This document shows positions 18,101 to 24,519 of a stretch of DNA of 64,000 bases, in pieces. The position numbers were made by a program, and so were the translations under genes. Origin of the DNA: Flavisphingomonas formosensis (lineage in GTDB: Bacteria; Pseudomonadota; Alphaproteobacteria; Sphingomonadales; Sphingomonadaceae); the NCBI RefSeq assembly GCF_009755815.1, contig NZ_WRPK01000014.1:106711-170710 (forward strand). The letters are read 5' to 3'. Below the pieces are notes generated by a model that saw only the letters and a list, made by a program, of their open reading frames with translations, had not been told where the DNA came from and made no database searches. Numbering within the stretch: the stretch's first letter is position 1; each line of letters begins with the position of its first letter.

Positions 18101-18500
18101 GTCGGCGTCATGGGTCAGCGGCAGCGGTAATACGCAGATCGACCTTACGCTAAGTGATCCTCAGCCGATCCCCGGAACAACCCCGATCGCTCCCGTTAAT
18201 CCGGCTGGGAACAAGCTTGGTCCGAAGGTCGCGGCATCTCCGATCTATGGATTTGAGGCGAAGCTAAACAGCGGGGGGAACTTCTCGATCAGCAACGTTG
18301 CGGGTGCCACGGTCATCAACCCGCGCTTGGTGAGGGTCACTCTCGCTACGGCTGGAACGGTGGGTCAGACGCAGATTGCGTATCACTCAGGTGGACCCGG
18401 TGACTATGGGACGGCACTCTCAGACGATCTATTCAGACATGGCGGTTTGGTGGCGAATGGCTTTCCGGTCGGCGGCTCAAATGTCGCTTTCACGCTATGA
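15183..18500 (+). CDS. Tail fibre/spike with collagen-like and SGNH-like domains
   Basis: A 1,105-residue receptor-binding protein. Residues 1-85 form a likely virion-anchoring domain. Residues 87-116 are ten Gly-X-Y triplets (collagen-like shaft). An Ala/Ser-rich helical stretch lies near 285-305. A beta-rich central region (about 310-690) has a lectin-like look. From about 695 a segment beginning VHIWGQSE, with a later GGTKMG and near 940 THPLPADPEGD, resembles an SGNH-type carbohydrate esterase. It could deacetylate sphingomonad exopolysaccharide during adsorption. The esterase call is by motif and needs a structure search. Confidence 0.78.
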   Translation: MTFSSSFNVRFGGYIDSVTNVEALRNYPTFKLSDGDVVIVTGNIEPADGDGGFYTWLEAATDPDDGLIVVKPNDSSSGRWKMSAGRGPKGDTGEQGEKGDQGPQGVQGVTGPVGPQAAISYASVSDTDAATANNLAVTPASLINYKTAISNLQSTSSTGGTLYYSSWSSLNSAFATYNGATTYSLNQTAVNQGIAWIYIGASASAGNAPPTLPTTSNAYWSVFRNPLVGQAAAVSTADSGTHTDPTTGTTVNNTGVFTWTTGTSGTGWKYLFATDAALAQTSATAASASASAAAASAASVSAVAATLNPTVWGSVRFPSENGEDKNSTDNGLIYLPNSGNLTTAAAFANGDFTAMIFWDMPLEAYRAINRAPVLFGTYIQSTAGLNRSFTLTYCSPAWGGGPTYANRFVFNIRGETGASANWQAVSDPIPAGFSGRACVVVRRISNNISIDFWDCQTLTKTAASTPVAMPSGFVGVQALTYNLGIGGSRPDVFPADDTTGAPLNTQNVIPNARGSFRDLLMVDDDLTDTQIISIINGSDPVTTATSALTRLYCPLVSNGTLSLAVTSNQAALSSATLTQLGNLYAGPHLKPQSDTKYLTIDRVPYPGFVGREVNAESAPWIITGKFAGLSGQLEFQFIDSSNKVIKPWHRATVSLGSGTWSALAELPRTNMRFQIQVRMSSDPTVIGVTHQYIYVGPVVHIWGQSETVYSTVGISSTASKLGTLTTLATKPSCDISSVIFNTIERGAGAGTITGQWRPGLLTDAGVTIANYIRQRTPEPVMIVVQAVGGTKMGALVNDADTTRNWSDALAMASIVVNKDANGAYPAAVHVIGGWEYSDGQIDIVNQNLLPLIQGIGSATIPQSSINHYLYNGEFSNSAKLVVLPNNRQLSAVSAQTSDRSTEADQRDNYRNAAKYLGAILGPETTLAKMLMSSPYTHPLPADPEGDVEMARAFAEAACLGLGIGSYKGVSLFTSASWVSGSGNTQIDLTLSDPQPIPGTTPIAPVNPAGNKLGPKVAASPIYGFEAKLNSGGNFSISNVAGATVINPRLVRVTLATAGTVGQTQIAYHSGGPGDYGTALSDDLFRHGGLVANGFPVGGSNVAFTL

Positions 18501-18889
18501 TCGCTCAAAAGACATTCGCATCAGCCGCTACCGTGATGAGTGCAGGTGCGGTAGCGTCGGCGCCGGTCACGATTAATTGGGGGCTGGCGGGGTCGGTGCC
18601 GATCCTGCCCCTCCTCGCTGGCACGGGTGCTGCGGTGATCGTCCGCGCCATCATCGTGACGGACAATCAGAAACGGTTATGGCTCTACAATGTGGCGGTG
18701 GCGGCTATGACGATGCTCTTAACGGGAGCCATCATTGCAGACCATGGGCTCAACCTCAGCCACAGCGTTTTCCTTGGGATCGGCTTAGGAGGCTTGGGAG
18801 TGGGCGTGATCGAGCTTGGCAAAGCCGGAGCGCTGAGCGTCATTAAATCGATCGCAGCGGCGATCAACGAAGCGACGAAAGGGAAATGA
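18497..18889 (+). CDS. Holin-like membrane protein
   Basis: A 130-residue protein with three or four hydrophobic helices (about 10-35, 38-50, 60-80 and 85-105) and a short charged C-terminus ending KGK. It begins inside the last codons of the tail-fibre gene (ATGA overlap). Size, topology and position after the tail genes fit a holin that permeabilises the inner membrane at lysis. No endolysin or spanin genes are adjacent on this strand. Confidence 0.65.
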   Translation: MIAQKTFASAATVMSAGAVASAPVTINWGLAGSVPILPLLAGTGAAVIVRAIIVTDNQKRLWLYNVAVAAMTMLLTGAIIADHGLNLSHSVFLGIGLGGLGVGVIELGKAGALSVIKSIAAAINEATKGK

Positions 18890-18904
18890 AGCTATAGCCG
18901 GCTG

Positions 18905-19444
18905 CTATGGGTTGAATTCGAAAGCTGCTTTGGCATAGGTCCTGTTGAAATAACCGAGTGACGCTTTTGTTGTAAATTTTGTGTCGAGTTTGCATAGCTT
19001 TGATCCGACATAAAATATGCCGTTGCGTTTGCCGCCTACGATTGTCGATTTCATCGTGATGGTGAATGGCTCAACCGTTTTGACGATGCTAGTGAATGAT
19101 CGGTTGAATGTTTTTCCGTCTGTGTCGTTCGTTTCTTCAACGATCTTGAATATCGATTCTCCACTCACAAACTGGCGAGCGTCGTTGTAGATCTCTGTAT
19201 AATTCCAACCAGTTGTATTTGATTTAAGTGAAAAGCTGCATATTAGCTTTTCACCGTTGAGATTGACAGTATCGCCGGTGATGCTGACCGATTTAAACCA
19301 GCCGCCGTCAGTGAACTCGTTTTTTGTCACATGATCGAGGTGAACGGTGAAAACGCCGTCAAAGACTGGGATTTTTACGCTGCCAATTTTCTCGGGGGGC
19401 GTGGCGCTGCCGCTTGCAAGGAGCGCAAATGCAAGACTGATCAT
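18905..19444 (-). CDS. Secreted hypothetical protein
   Basis: A 179-residue protein with an N-terminal hydrophobic signal-like segment (MISLAFALLASGSA) and then a polar beta-rich body with many Thr/Lys/Asn residues and two cysteines (near residues 89 and 151). No family recognised. The ATG follows the upstream stop by five bases without its own Shine-Dalgarno, suggesting coupling to the 71-residue membrane protein. It converges on the holin-like gene. A lysogen-expressed exported protein is one possibility. Confidence 0.6.
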   Translation of the reverse strand: MISLAFALLASGSATPPEKIGSVKIPVFDGVFTVHLDHVTKNEFTDGGWFKSVSITGDTVNLNGEKLICSFSLKSNTTGWNYTEIYNDARQFVSGESIFKIVEETNDTDGKTFNRSFTSIVKTVEPFTITMKSTIVGGKRNGIFYVGSKLCKLDTKFTTKASLGYFNRTYAKAAFEFNP

Positions 19445-19449
19445 CGAAT

Positions 19450-19665
19450 TCAGTCAGCCTGCTTCCGACGCTCGCGCGCTTCGTTCACCACATATATGGT
19501 GAACATGATCACCCCGCCAATGAAGAGCCGTTTGACGGTCATATATGGGGCAATGAAGTAGATCGGGAGACCATAGATGAGCGCGATAAAAAACAGACCA
19601 AAAAACAGCGTTTTAACCTCGCTGAAGAAGGTCGGTTTCTCGTCATATTGATCGCCATCGGTCAT
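19450..19665 (-). CDS. Small two-TM membrane protein
   Basis: A 71-residue protein with a charged N-terminus, hydrophobic helices at about residues 19-37 and 45-60, and a basic C-terminus (EARERRKQAD). A GGGGAG Shine-Dalgarno lies eight bases before the ATG. The family is unknown. It is probably co-transcribed with the secreted protein downstream; a cell-envelope or superinfection role is conceivable but not shown. Confidence 0.6.
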   Translation of the reverse strand: MTDGDQYDEKPTFFSEVKTLFFGLFFIALIYGLPIYFIAPYMTVKRLFIGGVIMFTIYVVNEARERRKQAD

Positions 19666-19738
19666 CGATCGTCTCCCCTGTCCGGCGGTCTATAGCATTT
19701 CCGCAACAGGCTGGGAACTGCGATCGGATTTTATCGAA

Positions 19739-19849
19739 CTATATCAATCTGATGCCGTGGCAGACCGCGAGTGCGACGATGAGCATGATGGTGGTCATTA
19801 TCGCGGTCGCAATGGCATCACGGATGGTCGCGGCAGGGTGGTCATTCAT
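19739..19849 (-). CDS. 36-residue single-TM micro-protein
   Basis: A short frame beginning MNDHPAATIRDAIATAIMT followed by the hydrophobic stretch TIMLIVALAV, ending CHGIRLI. An AAGGAG Shine-Dalgarno lies eight bases before the ATG, and an ATAAATA motif lies 25 bases before it, so both transcription and translation signals are present. It is a predicted single-pass membrane peptide of unknown function at the head of the leftward pair of envelope genes. Confidence 0.55.
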   Translation of the reverse strand: MNDHPAATIRDAIATAIMTTIMLIVALAVCHGIRLI

Positions 19850-19874
19850 TGTCTTTCTCCTTGTTCGTCAGGAA

Positions 19875-19881
19875 TATTTAT
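19875..19881 (-). promoter_or_regulatory. ATAAATA motif on minus strand
   Basis: Read on the minus strand as CAATAAATATTCCTG. It precedes the 36-residue micro-protein by 25 bases, and that gene has its own Shine-Dalgarno. It probably drives the leftward run of 36-residue, 71-residue and secreted-protein genes. Confidence 0.5.
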
Positions 19882-19918
19882 TGAAATAGGCTAATGCAGG
19901 GGTGTTGAGAGGTTTGTC

Positions 19919-20668
19919 TTAATCGATCTTCGGTTGGGTTGCGCGATAACCGAAAGCTGTTTTCTCAGGGATACCATTAAGGGCTCTTGTGACCGCTTCG
20001 TCTGATCCGAACAACGAAATAGGATCGAAAGTGCAGCGTTCAAAAATTGCTTGGGTAAGCGGTTCCTTGTTGAGTGCGTCGGTCAATTTGGTCGTGTGCT
20101 GGTGAAAGTTGGTCATCAATATTTCTCGTGCAACCGGCAGCATCCGCGAAAGTCGAGCGAATGTCTGTGGGTGGAAATTGATGCTGGAATTGTAGCCGGC
20201 AGGCAGCCAGCCACCCTTTTTGATCTCGACGAAAAATAGCTTGCCGCTGTGCCACACTTCGTTCGAAACTGGCTCATTGTGATATACATGAGCGAGTGCT
20301 TTGTTTCTAATCTCGATTAATGCGTTATGGTCTTCTAATTCTTCTGAAGATAAGTGGTCTGTGATCTTTACAGCCCCGCGCTCGCCATATTGCCCGATTG
20401 TCGCCGTTGCTCGGGAATACAATAGGATTGCCTGCATCAACAACGCCATCTCAATCGACGAATTGGCATCTGAAACGGTTGGCGTCGAGTTATTCAGAAG
20501 ATCGCGAAGCGCATCTCTCAACAAAGCGGCTTGCCCAAGATCGGCTAGGCATGATTGAGAAGTCATCGCCTTCCTAAGGGCTTTTTTGACCGTCGTGGCT
20601 ACCGGCGTGCCTTCGAGTTCCTTCAAAACTCGATCAGCGTCGGAGAATCTTGGGAATTTCTCTGTCAT
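19919..20668 (-). CDS. Hypothetical protein with RNxxxxH (HEPN/AbiV-like) motif
   Basis: A 249-residue, mainly helical protein. Residues 118-127 read IEIRNKALAH: R121-N122 with H127 fits the R-N-x4-H signature of HEPN domains, several of which act as RNases or structural parts of abortive-infection and toxin systems. The C-terminal third (about 170-249) is also helical. It follows the GNAT-like gene by four bases and is likely last in a leftward operon that begins at 22,025. Family membership is by motif only. A prophage-borne HEPN protein could protect the lysogen against other phages. Confidence 0.6.
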   Translation of the reverse strand: MTEKFPRFSDADRVLKELEGTPVATTVKKALRKAMTSQSCLADLGQAALLRDALRDLLNNSTPTVSDANSSIEMALLMQAILLYSRATATIGQYGERGAVKITDHLSSEELEDHNALIEIRNKALAHVYHNEPVSNEVWHSGKLFFVEIKKGGWLPAGYNSSINFHPQTFARLSRMLPVAREILMTNFHQHTTKLTDALNKEPLTQAIFERCTFDPISLFGSDEAVTRALNGIPEKTAFGYRATQPKID

Positions 20669-20672
20669 CCGC

Positions 20673-21122
20673 CTAGCATATCAGATGTCGGTCAAAATAA
20701 TCCAACACCCGACCATCAACGGCGGTCATCCGTCCAGCATAATTGAAACCAATCTGACGGACGAACCATGCTACCCGCCGATTGGCTGGATCGATCTTCG
20801 AAAAGAAGCGATCCGGTTTCAGATTCCGGTCAACCCAATCGAGCATTGCCGTGGTGATCGTGATTGCCTCTCGTCCGCGAACGGTCAGCGGGTGCATTAT
20901 GTGACCCTCCCATATGTGCGGTGCGTGAGCCTGTAGGAGCATGAAGCTCGCTCCATCGGTCAGAAGCACATTGTAATCAGGCGTATTGAGAAGAGGCTGA
21001 AAATCCAATGGCTCTCCATCGGGGCTAAGCCATTTCAAGCAATCGGGCGAATTGGCGAGTCGGTTTATCGCCTCGTGATCGTAGGTCCGCCAGATGGTGG
21101 CACTGTCAGCATTCGGGGTCAT
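20673..21122 (-). CDS. GNAT-like acetyltransferase (phage type)
   Basis: A 149-residue protein; the ATG at 21,122 is preferred because it overlaps the end of the oxygenase gene by 17 bases, placing it in an operon. The segment HIWEGHIMHPLTVRGREAIT and the following helix with DPANRRVAWFVRQIGF match the pattern of phage GNAT-like proteins (central strand, then a late helix near the acetyl-CoA site and an Asn-x-x-Ala-like turn). Substrate unknown. Together with the overlapping 2OG oxygenase it could modify a host or phage macromolecule. Confidence 0.65.
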   Translation of the reverse strand: MTPNADSATIWRTYDHEAINRLANSPDCLKWLSPDGEPLDFQPLLNTPDYNVLLTDGASFMLLQAHAPHIWEGHIMHPLTVRGREAITITTAMLDWVDRNLKPDRFFSKIDPANRRVAWFVRQIGFNYAGRMTAVDGRVLDYFDRHLIC

Positions 21123-21801
21123 CGTTCGACCAGATGACCAGCAAATGACGATCACCCTCCGTGACGGGCAAGCCTTGGTGGCTGATTCGCCGACCGTCAA
21201 AGACAAGGGCATGACCGGCGGGCAGGGGAGGGACGGTGACGGTTGAGAGCAAACCGTCCCTCAGTTCAGTTCCTCCTCCGCTGAACGACTCGGGGCTCAG
21301 CGATATGACGGCGGTGAAATTACTATCACGGTCGCTGTGCCAGTTTCCGCCAGCCCGATCGGCAGGATTGTATTTCGCCATCTGGATCGAGGTGATTCGG
21401 GATGGCAGCTTGCCCCAAATCAACAGGAACCATGGCGCTAGAGCGACCCTAAGGAGCTTGTTGACGATCTCGTTAGCGTCCGGATCAACCTTCGCTAGGA
21501 TCGACTCAGGGATACGGTAAGGCGCTTCCTCAATGTCATTTTCCTTCCAGTCATAGCATTGTGATCTCGTTACAAGGTCAGCGCACGCCTCTGGCGACAT
21601 GACCGGCACTGTGAAAGCGGCGGTAGTGAGGAGCGGGACACGACCGTCAGCAAGTATCCGAATTGCCCATTCTCGGGAGGCTAGGGGGATTGCTTCGTAG
21701 GCGGTCTGGAGCGCTTCACGACCGTTCGCAGCAGCCTCTACCAACGGTGCGAAATCATACGCGCGTTCACGCGTCCATTCTGGATGTAACCAACCGCTCA
21801 T
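21106..21801 (-). CDS. 2-oxoglutarate/Fe(II)-dependent oxygenase (prolyl-hydroxylase-like)
   Basis: A 231-residue enzyme. The double-stranded beta-helix iron site is visible as H155-x-D157 (NWHSDRD) and H208 (RRISHQG), with R218 (EGDRH) placed to bind 2-oxoglutarate. This is the P4Hc/2OG-FeII_Oxy arrangement. Residues 1-60 are an extra N-terminal helical domain. The substrate is unknown; phage members hydroxylate proteins or nucleic acids in other systems. It starts by an ATGA overlap with the 75-residue gene upstream and itself overlaps the GNAT-like gene. Confidence 0.82.
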   Translation of the reverse strand: MSGWLHPEWTRERAYDFAPLVEAAANGREALQTAYEAIPLASREWAIRILADGRVPLLTTAAFTVPVMSPEACADLVTRSQCYDWKENDIEEAPYRIPESILAKVDPDANEIVNKLLRVALAPWFLLIWGKLPSRITSIQMAKYNPADRAGGNWHSDRDSNFTAVISLSPESFSGGGTELRDGLLSTVTVPPLPAGHALVFDGRRISHQGLPVTEGDRHLLVIWSNDDPEC

Positions 21802-21989
21802 CTGTATTGAGTGATCGTCTGACCAGATTCAGTCATCAAATAGGCGCGGTCGTGATTGCCTAGGTGGACATCGTATTTCTCTTTGTCGAAGAGGGCGATC
21901 CGTAGCGTTCGTGATCGTGAATCCCAAATCGTTCTATCGGCGCTGTGCATTTCTTCATCGCCATTCTCGCGCATTATTTTTGCGTAATA
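21798..21989 (-). CDS. Small hypothetical phage protein
   Basis: A small charged protein of about 63 residues starting MYYAKIMRENGDEEMHS; a longer form of 75 residues starting at 22,025 is possible. The shorter start is preferred because AAGGAG lies upstream of it (12 bases). It is first in the leftward operon before the oxygenase, with a 4-base ATGA overlap. The segments YDVHLGNHDRAYLMTE suggest a compact beta-rich fold. The family is not recognised. Confidence 0.6.
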   Translation of the reverse strand, partial: YYAKIMRENGDEEMHSADRTIWDSRSRTLRIALFDKEKYDVHLGNHDRAYLMTESGQTITQYR

Positions 21990-22015
21990 CATATCTCGTT
22001 GGTTCTCCTTCTTGA

Positions 22016-22022
22016 TATTTAT
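22016..22022 (-). promoter_or_regulatory. TTTTGATAAATA promoter-like motif, leftward
   Basis: On the minus strand the sequence TTTTGATAAATA is followed by a leader with AAGGAG and the ATG at 21,989. It is divergent from the rightward TTTTGATAAATA at 22,079-22,090, so the roughly 60 bases between hold two matching promoters. Confidence 0.55.
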
Positions 22023-22083
22023 CAAAAGGAGATACGAAATTGCGCGAAAATGAGCCTTATTCGGTGCCAGTATCTGAATTTTG

Positions 22084-22090
22084 ATAAATA
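22084..22090 (+). promoter_or_regulatory. TTTTGATAAATA promoter-like motif, rightward
   Basis: TTTTGATAAATA directly precedes the 12-bp hairpin at 22,091 and the HNH endonuclease gene. The match with the divergent site extends four or five bases upstream of the core heptamer. Confidence 0.55.
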
Positions 22091-22125
22091 CCTGTGAGGA
22101 GAAAGATGAATTGTCTCCTCACAGG
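22091..22125 (+). promoter_or_regulatory. Hairpin hiding Shine-Dalgarno before HNH endonuclease
   Basis: A perfect 12-bp stem (22,091-22,102 with 22,114-22,125) with an 11-base loop. The left arm contains GAGGAG, the Shine-Dalgarno for an ATG at 22,106 in the loop; the right arm ends in the GG of a second GGAG that serves the endonuclease ATG at 22,137. Folding should reduce access to both. A transcript starting a few bases into the left arm would form a shorter 8-bp stem, so the exact start site may set the strength of control. Confidence 0.55.
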
Positions 22126-22136
22126 AGATAATAATA

Positions 22137-22685
22137 ATGAGAAGGTGGATTTGTGTAGATTTCGATCTAGATGATTTCGTAAAGTTTAATCAGTTCTTTG
22201 GTGTGGCGTATTCTCGGATCGATGAATTCAAAGACTATGAGATTGGGTCGGATGGTTCGGTTTGGTCGTTGAAATTCGGTAAGCGCAAACGGCTCAAGCC
22301 GTCGCTGGGATCGGGCTATGAAACCGTCTCACTTTGCCGAAACGGTGAGCGGCATGAACAGTTCGTCCATCAGATGGTGCTCAAGGCATTCTCGGGTCCG
22401 CGTCCGGCGGGCATGGTTGCCTGCCATACGCCCGATCCGACGAAAACTAACAATAATGTCAATAATCTGAGGTGGCAGACTCCCGCGCAGAACATTGAAG
22501 ACGCGCGCCGCGATGGTGTGTTGAACGGTAGGCGAGCGAGAAAGCTAAACGCCGAATCGGTGAAGGAGATTCGGAGGCTCAAAGCTGAGGGCATGCGGAC
22601 AATCGATGTTGCTAAGCGATTCGAAGTGAGCCGGGATACCGTCCGTTCGATTCATCGCCGGCAGGCTTGGAAGGATGTTGAGTGA
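22137..22685 (+). CDS. HNH homing-type endonuclease with NUMOD4 and C-terminal HTH
   Basis: A 182-residue protein. Residues about 35-75 (YEIGSDGSVWSLKFGKRK to YETVSLCRNG) form a NUMOD4 module; residues about 78-125 (HQMVLKAF, CHTPDPTKTNNNVNNLRW, NIEDARRDG) are an HNH_3-type nuclease core. Residues 138-180 (LNAESVKEIRRL and IDVAKRFEVSRDTVRSI) form a resolvase-like helix-turn-helix for DNA recognition. Such enzymes are free-standing homing nucleases common in phages. Translation may be damped by the upstream hairpin. Confidence 0.88.
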   Translation: MRRWICVDFDLDDFVKFNQFFGVAYSRIDEFKDYEIGSDGSVWSLKFGKRKRLKPSLGSGYETVSLCRNGERHEQFVHQMVLKAFSGPRPAGMVACHTPDPTKTNNNVNNLRWQTPAQNIEDARRDGVLNGRRARKLNAESVKEIRRLKAEGMRTIDVAKRFEVSRDTVRSIHRRQAWKDVE

Positions 22686-22727
22686 TTCGAATCGGCTGAC
22701 ACATCGGATTGAGGGGCACGCTAGGGG

Positions 22728-22768
22728 TGTGGATTACCGACTTGGGCATCCACAGGGGCTGTGGATAA
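22728..22768. other. Cluster of DnaA-box-like sites, possible phage origin
   Basis: TGTGGATAA at 22,760-22,768 is an exact DnaA box (reverse of TTATCCACA). TGTGGATTA at 22,728-22,736 differs by one base. A further ATCCACA lies at 22,748-22,754. An AT-rich run with A-tracts follows at about 22,775-22,815. Neighbouring boxes can also pair as a hairpin, so this may instead be a structured transcript end. No replication gene lies beside it. Confidence 0.4.
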
Positions 22769-22947
22769 AGTCGGCAGCATATCTTATTGATTTAAAACGA
22801 TCTTTCAAAAAAATGAAACGAAAGTTGGGGACAAACTGACAACGCCCCATTGACCCTGCCCCCGAGTCGTGACCCTATACCCGAAGGGATCACAGAATCC
22901 TTTCCCGCCTCAGGATCGATTGATTTTTGAGGGTGGGAGTCCGTCCA

Positions 22948-23112
22948 GTGAACCGTCACGAAGCTCAGACAAAGCAGCTACAGGCTTGCTTGAGGGCTAA
23001 TCGACCGTTCCTCGCATTCGTCGTCCTAGCGAAGCGCCCCATGATAGCCGCGATCGGGTTGCTGACGACTGGCGGAGCGGTCGGGGCGGTTCGGTGGCTG
23101 ATCGGGCTGTAG
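22948..23112 (+). CDS. Micro-membrane protein, paralogue A
   Basis: A 54-residue frame from a GTG start (initiator read as Met), beginning MNRHEAQTKQLQACLRANRP and ending in a hydrophobic helix with WLIGL. GGGAG lies nine bases upstream of the GTG within GGGAGTCCGTCCA, a leader shared with the second copy at 23,302. It has a basic N-terminal half and one or two hydrophobic segments. Function unknown; the duplication and shared leader argue that it is expressed. Confidence 0.6.
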   Translation: MNRHEAQTKQLQACLRANRPFLAFVVLAKRPMIAAIGLLTTGGAVGAVRWLIGL

Positions 23113-23301
23113 CCTCGTGCCTGCCCGTTTCGATTATGCGCCGCCACTTGTCTCTACCCGTCGCATTTTGGGGGAAATTTAGCCGAATTTTCCCGCTGAC
23201 GCTGATTCAAATGATGTGCACATCCCCGAAGGCGAGGTTGCACCGACCCGAGGGGCGAGCTTCCCGCACATCTTGATGTTTCAAGCGGGAGTCCGTCCAA
23301 A

Positions 23302-23451
23302 ATGGATCGTTACGAAGCTCGAACCAGACAGCTACAAGCCTGTCTCAGGGCTGATAAGCCTTGGTTAGCGCTGGCGGTGATCCTATGCAGAGGGCGGGCG
23401 TTTGCTCTGCTCAGCCTGATCGCGGCAGGGGCGCTGAGATGGCTCGTCTGA
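23302..23451 (+). CDS. Micro-membrane protein, paralogue B
   Basis: A 49-residue frame starting MDRYEARTRQLQACLRADKP, clearly homologous to the protein at 22,948: both share R-x-E-A-x-T-[KR]-Q-L-Q-A-C-L-R-A-[ND]-x-P and end in a hydrophobic helix with R-W-L. The leader GGGAGTCCGTCCA is also repeated. The 354-base spacing and protein-level divergence indicate an old tandem duplication. The conserved single cysteine may matter. Role unknown. Confidence 0.6.
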   Translation: MDRYEARTRQLQACLRADKPWLALAVILCRGRAFALLSLIAAGALRWLV

Positions 23452-23525
23452 CCGTAGCGACCGGAATTCGCGCTAAGCCGATTCAAAAAGTGTTTGGCAC
23501 ATTTCCGATTTTATCGGAGATAATG

Positions 23526-23606
23526 TGATCGAAAAGGGAGACGACGCGCGCGGCTCTTCTGGAAGGAGCAGCGATCCTAGCCGGGATGCGTCTCCCTTTT
23601 CGATCA
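23526..23606 (+). ncRNA. Putative structured RNA with 18-bp stem
   Basis: Arms at 23,526-23,543 and 23,589-23,606 are perfectly complementary over 18 bases and enclose a 45-base apical region that can form an inner GGCT/AGCC stem and exposes GGAAGGAG. A small 6-bp hairpin (23,504-23,518) precedes it. The length and perfection of the stem exceed chance. It could be a phage small RNA, or a DNA-level inverted site for a recombinase. Strand is uncertain because the arms are symmetric. Confidence 0.45.
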
Positions 23607-23834
23607 TCTGACCATCGTTGGACCGATGGGCAGTATGGGTTCGCACAGCGGGATGAAGGCATCTGTCATGCGAACTCCTTCATACTATGGCGCATCAGAC
23701 TCCGCGCGCTAGAGCGATAGCTTAACTTTTGCTACTCCGTTCGTCGCAAATTCGGACCGCTTGACGGCACTCTAAAGAGCCTGATTGATCGCCATAGGCT
23801 ATCAAATTGACCGGTTGTGGTGCAGCCGATATAT

Positions 23835-23972
23835 GCCCCCAACAGCACGGACTGTTGGGGGCTGCCGGTTCAACCGGCTATCTTTAATGTCTGCGCTGGC
23901 ATGCGCACCTGTCCTTTCTAGGCGGGGTAGTAGATGAGCCATCCGCTTGATTCGCGGTCTGGAGGATGGCTC
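23835..23972 (+). ncRNA. Three successive hairpins, putative RNA
   Basis: Hairpin 1: 11-bp perfect stem (23,835-23,845 with 23,852-23,862), loop CACGGA. Hairpin 2: GCCGGTT/AACCGGC at 23,864-23,878, followed by TATCTTT. Hairpin 3: 9-bp stem (23,936-23,944 with 23,964-23,972). The first two together resemble a transcript end; all three may belong to one structured RNA. No similarity to a named RNA family is recognised. Confidence 0.35.
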
Positions 23973-24519
23973 GTTGCTTGCCTTCACGCCAGCCTATGCC
24001 TCAAAGCCGAAGTAACCGCAAGGTCCCGTGCGCGATTTTTCGCGATGGGCTGGCTTGCCTGCTGATGTGCAAGCTAATCTTTAAAGCAATGTTCCACCAA
24101 TAGTGTTGTATTATAGTGTCTATGATTTGCATTGCGCGCATTGATATAGAATCATTTGTGCGTCGATGACGATCATGTTCTAATTCAATTATATGTTGTT
24201 TGAATAGCATTGGCTTCAACGCGGTAATGATGCGTTCTAACTAGCGTCAACGAAAGTGTGTTGGCGCAAGCGCTAAATTAGCCGCTAAATTGATCGCATG
24301 TGCAGTCGCAACGGCTAGGTGAGCGAAAGCGGCGCAAGTGTATTGTGTCATGAAGGTGCTCTGAGCCTCCGGTAATAGGCGGTGAGGGCGGGGTATTGAG
24401 GCATCTGCCGATCAAAGCGATTAGCCGCGTAATTCGGACATACGGAGGGGCAGGGCGGATACCGTCCCGTCTGAGGCGCGGTGGACTTTTCGTCCGCCTA
24501 TGTCGGAAATCACCGGTGA

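Noticed and set aside
24001..24219. 72-codon minus-strand frame in the hairpin-rich segment
   Set aside because: Irregular composition, no ribosome binding site, no duplication or neighbour support.
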